Of a stretch of 6,226 nucleotides of DNA, positions 4,589-6,226 are shown in pieces. The stretch spans positions 1 through 6,226 of the forward strand of contig CANGNU010000060.1 in the NCBI GenBank assembly GCA_947455365.1. Reading direction: 5' to 3'. Position 1 is the first letter of the stretch. The number at the start of each line of letters is the position of its first letter. Origin of the DNA: Rickettsiales bacterium (GTDB taxonomy: Bacteria > Pseudomonadota > Alphaproteobacteria > Rickettsiales > UBA1997). The translations under genes were made by a program, and so were the position numbers. The notes beneath the pieces are model-generated. The model did no database searches and was not told where the DNA came from. It saw only the letters and a program-made list of their open reading frames with translations.

Positions 4589-6226
4589 ATGCGCAACGCG
4601 CCGTTATTGTCAATTACTGACGCAACAATTTCTTTTGCTAAGAAGACTTTATTTGAAAATTTAAGTCTGAACATTTTTGCGCGCGATCGCGTTTGCTTGA
4701 TTGGTAAAAACGGTGCGGGAAAAACCTCACTGATGAACGCCATTGCTGGCGCTATGGACTTTGACTGTGGCAAAAGATGGGTAATGCCAAAAGCAGTTAT
4801 TGGTTATTTGACGCAAAGTGAATATATGCCGAAGGGGCTTACCGTTGTTGATTACATTATGGGCGAGCTGCAACTTGATGAACAAAAATCTTACCTTGTT
4901 GATATTGTCTGCGAAAATTTGCAAATTGACCAAAGCGCCCTCACCCATAATTTATCCGGCGGGCAAAAGCGGCGCGTGCATTTGGCGAAGGCTCTTGTGC
5001 TTGAACCCGATATTCTGCTGCTTGATGAACCAACTAACCATCTTGATTTAGCAATTATTGAATGGCTAGAAGAGTATCTGCAAAGCTACAACGGCGCGCT
5101 TTTGGTAATTAGTCATGATCGCAAATTTTTAGAAAAAGTTTCGAATAAAGTTTTTTGGCTAAGGGCTGGGGCCATTAAAATCAACCATGAAGGCTATAAA
5201 AATTTTGATGAATGGTCGCAAAATATTGCTGAACATGAAAAACGCGAATTGCTAAATTTGGAAAAAAAAGTTGGGCTGGAAAGTGGCTGGCTTCAAACAG
5301 GAGTAACGGGCCGGCGCAAAAGAAACATTGGCCGCTTGCACTATTTAGGCGAGTTGCGACAAAAATTAGCGGCACAACGCAAACTGGTGAATGCCAATAA
5401 AAATCAGATTAGCATTAGTGGCGATAATAAATTTGAAGATGATGCGCCGCAGGTGATTGCCTCGTTTAATAATGTTACGAAAGGTTTTGCGAAATTTAAT
5501 GAAGGCTTGTCTGGCAAGGGTTTGCGGCAGTTAGAAAATTCTGCACTGGAATCTGCACAACCAGAAATAAAAAATCTTATCGAGAAATTTTCGCTAAAAA
5601 TTTTGCGCGGCGAAAAAATTGGACTAATCGGAAAAAACGGCAGCGGCAAATCTACCTTCCTCAAAATGCTGGTTGGAGAAATTGCGCCAGACCAAGGCAC
5701 TGTTAAACTAGCACGCGATTTACAATTCTCCTATTTTGACCAACAACGCAGCGCCATCAAACCAAAATCTTCCATTCAAGAAATTTTATGCGGCAGCGGC
5801 TCGGAATATGTTTCGCTGGGCAATGGCAAAACGCGACATATTTGCAGCTATCTCAAAGATTTTTTATTTGACCCGCAAGATACTAAAACCATGGCCGGAA
5901 CCTTGTCTGGCGGGCAACAAAACCGTTTGCTGCTAGCAAAAACTTTGGCTAATCCGGGAAATTTTTTAATTCTTGATGAACCGACAAATGATTTAGACAT
6001 GGATAGTTTAGACATGCTGCAAGATTATTTAGAGAGCTATCAAGGCACGCTGGTTGTGGTGTCGCACGATCGCGATTTTCTCGACAATGTTGCAACTAGC
6101 GTAATTGCCTTTGAAGGCGATGCGGTAATTACCACGCATTTGGGCGGTTATAGCGACTATATTGAATATAAAAATGCGCATATAAAAAAGCCTGAAACTA
6201 ATCGCGAGAAAAATCTTGCGAAGGAG
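4589..6226 (+). CDS. uup: ABC-F family ATPase, Uup type, 3' end missing
   Basis: Soluble protein with two ATP-binding domains and no membrane segments; ABC-F proteins act on the ribosome, and Uup is linked to translation and to precise excision of transposons. There are 546 in-frame codons without a stop, so the C-terminus (a coiled coil in Uup) is cut off. Domain 1: Walker A GKNGAGKT (39-46), signature LSGGQ (122-126), Walker B with DEPTNHLD (146-153), switch H176. Domain 2: GKNGSGKS (348-355), LSGGQ (439-443), DEPTNDLD (463-470), H493. The linker has the GVTGRRKRNIGRL segment (238-250) common in Uup. Only about 75 residues separate Walker A from the signature in domain 1, so the arm is nearly absent, as in alphaproteobacterial Uup proteins. 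Domain 2 has an extra stretch at about 303-327. The ATG at 4589 follows an in-frame TAA (4565-4567) with no alternative ATG and no Shine-Dalgarno sequence. Confidence 0.93.
   Translation, partial: MRNAPLLSITDATISFAKKTLFENLSLNIFARDRVCLIGKNGAGKTSLMNAIAGAMDFDCGKRWVMPKAVIGYLTQSEYMPKGLTVVDYIMGELQLDEQKSYLVDIVCENLQIDQSALTHNLSGGQKRRVHLAKALVLEPDILLLDEPTNHLDLAIIEWLEEYLQSYNGALLVISHDRKFLEKVSNKVFWLRAGAIKINHEGYKNFDEWSQNIAEHEKRELLNLEKKVGLESGWLQTGVTGRRKRNIGRLHYLGELRQKLAAQRKLVNANKNQISISGDNKFEDDAPQVIASFNNVTKGFAKFNEGLSGKGLRQLENSALESAQPEIKNLIEKFSLKILRGEKIGLIGKNGSGKSTFLKMLVGEIAPDQGTVKLARDLQFSYFDQQRSAIKPKSSIQEILCGSGSEYVSLGNGKTRHICSYLKDFLFDPQDTKTMAGTLSGGQQNRLLLAKTLANPGNFLILDEPTNDLDMDSLDMLQDYLESYQGTLVVVSHDRDFLDNVATSVIAFEGDAVITTHLGGYSDYIEYKNAHIKKPETNREKNLAKE

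Noticed and set aside
5404..5700. A 98-codon minus-strand reading frame antisense to uup
   Set aside because: It lies opposite conserved ATPase motifs (second Walker A region), so its openness is a by-product of the uup codons.
1..6226. Mobile element, toxin-antitoxin pair, phage defence or CRISPR system
   Set aside because: No transposase, integrase, nuclease, direct-repeat array or terminal inverted repeats were seen; the recognised genes are ordinary housekeeping families.

Overview
The window reads like chromosomal housekeeping DNA from an AT-leaning alphaproteobacterium. Three things point that way. The first is a malic enzyme fused to a phosphotransacetylase-like domain. The second is an M16 peptidase close to the beta subunit of the mitochondrial processing peptidase. 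The third is a Uup-type ABC-F ATPase with a very short arm region and an alphaproteobacterial-looking linker. Base composition and the AT-rich gaps would suit a low-GC lineage (Rickettsiales or Holosporales-like, or an uncultured relative), but the order cannot be fixed from this sequence.

Layout: a truncated N-acetylmuramoyl-L-alanine amidase gene runs off the left edge on the minus strand (1-265). A 135-bp divergent intergenic region (266-400) carries two promoter-like elements and an inverted repeat. It is followed by maeB on the plus strand (401-2683). A 74-bp gap (2684-2757) holds a perfect -10 box overlapping a 13-bp hairpin. Next is a small Gly/Ser/His-rich protein of unknown function (2758-3225, plus). 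A convergent gap of about 50 bp holds a terminator for the minus-strand M16 peptidase gene (3275-4540). A 48-bp divergent gap (4541-4588) with a palindromic double -10 box separates that gene from uup (4589 to the right edge, plus, 3' end missing).

The genes do not form one pathway and almost every neighbour pair switches strand, so there is no long operon. maeB links the TCA cycle to pyruvate and NADPH. The amidase acts on cell-wall fragments, the M16 peptidase on peptides, and Uup on ribosomes. The only unrecognised gene is the 155-residue protein, and it is the best candidate for something undescribed. No mobile element, tRNA, rRNA, CRISPR array or phage gene was seen. A recurring feature is that the starts lack a clear Shine-Dalgarno sequence, and several have TATAAT-like boxes within a few bases of the start codon.
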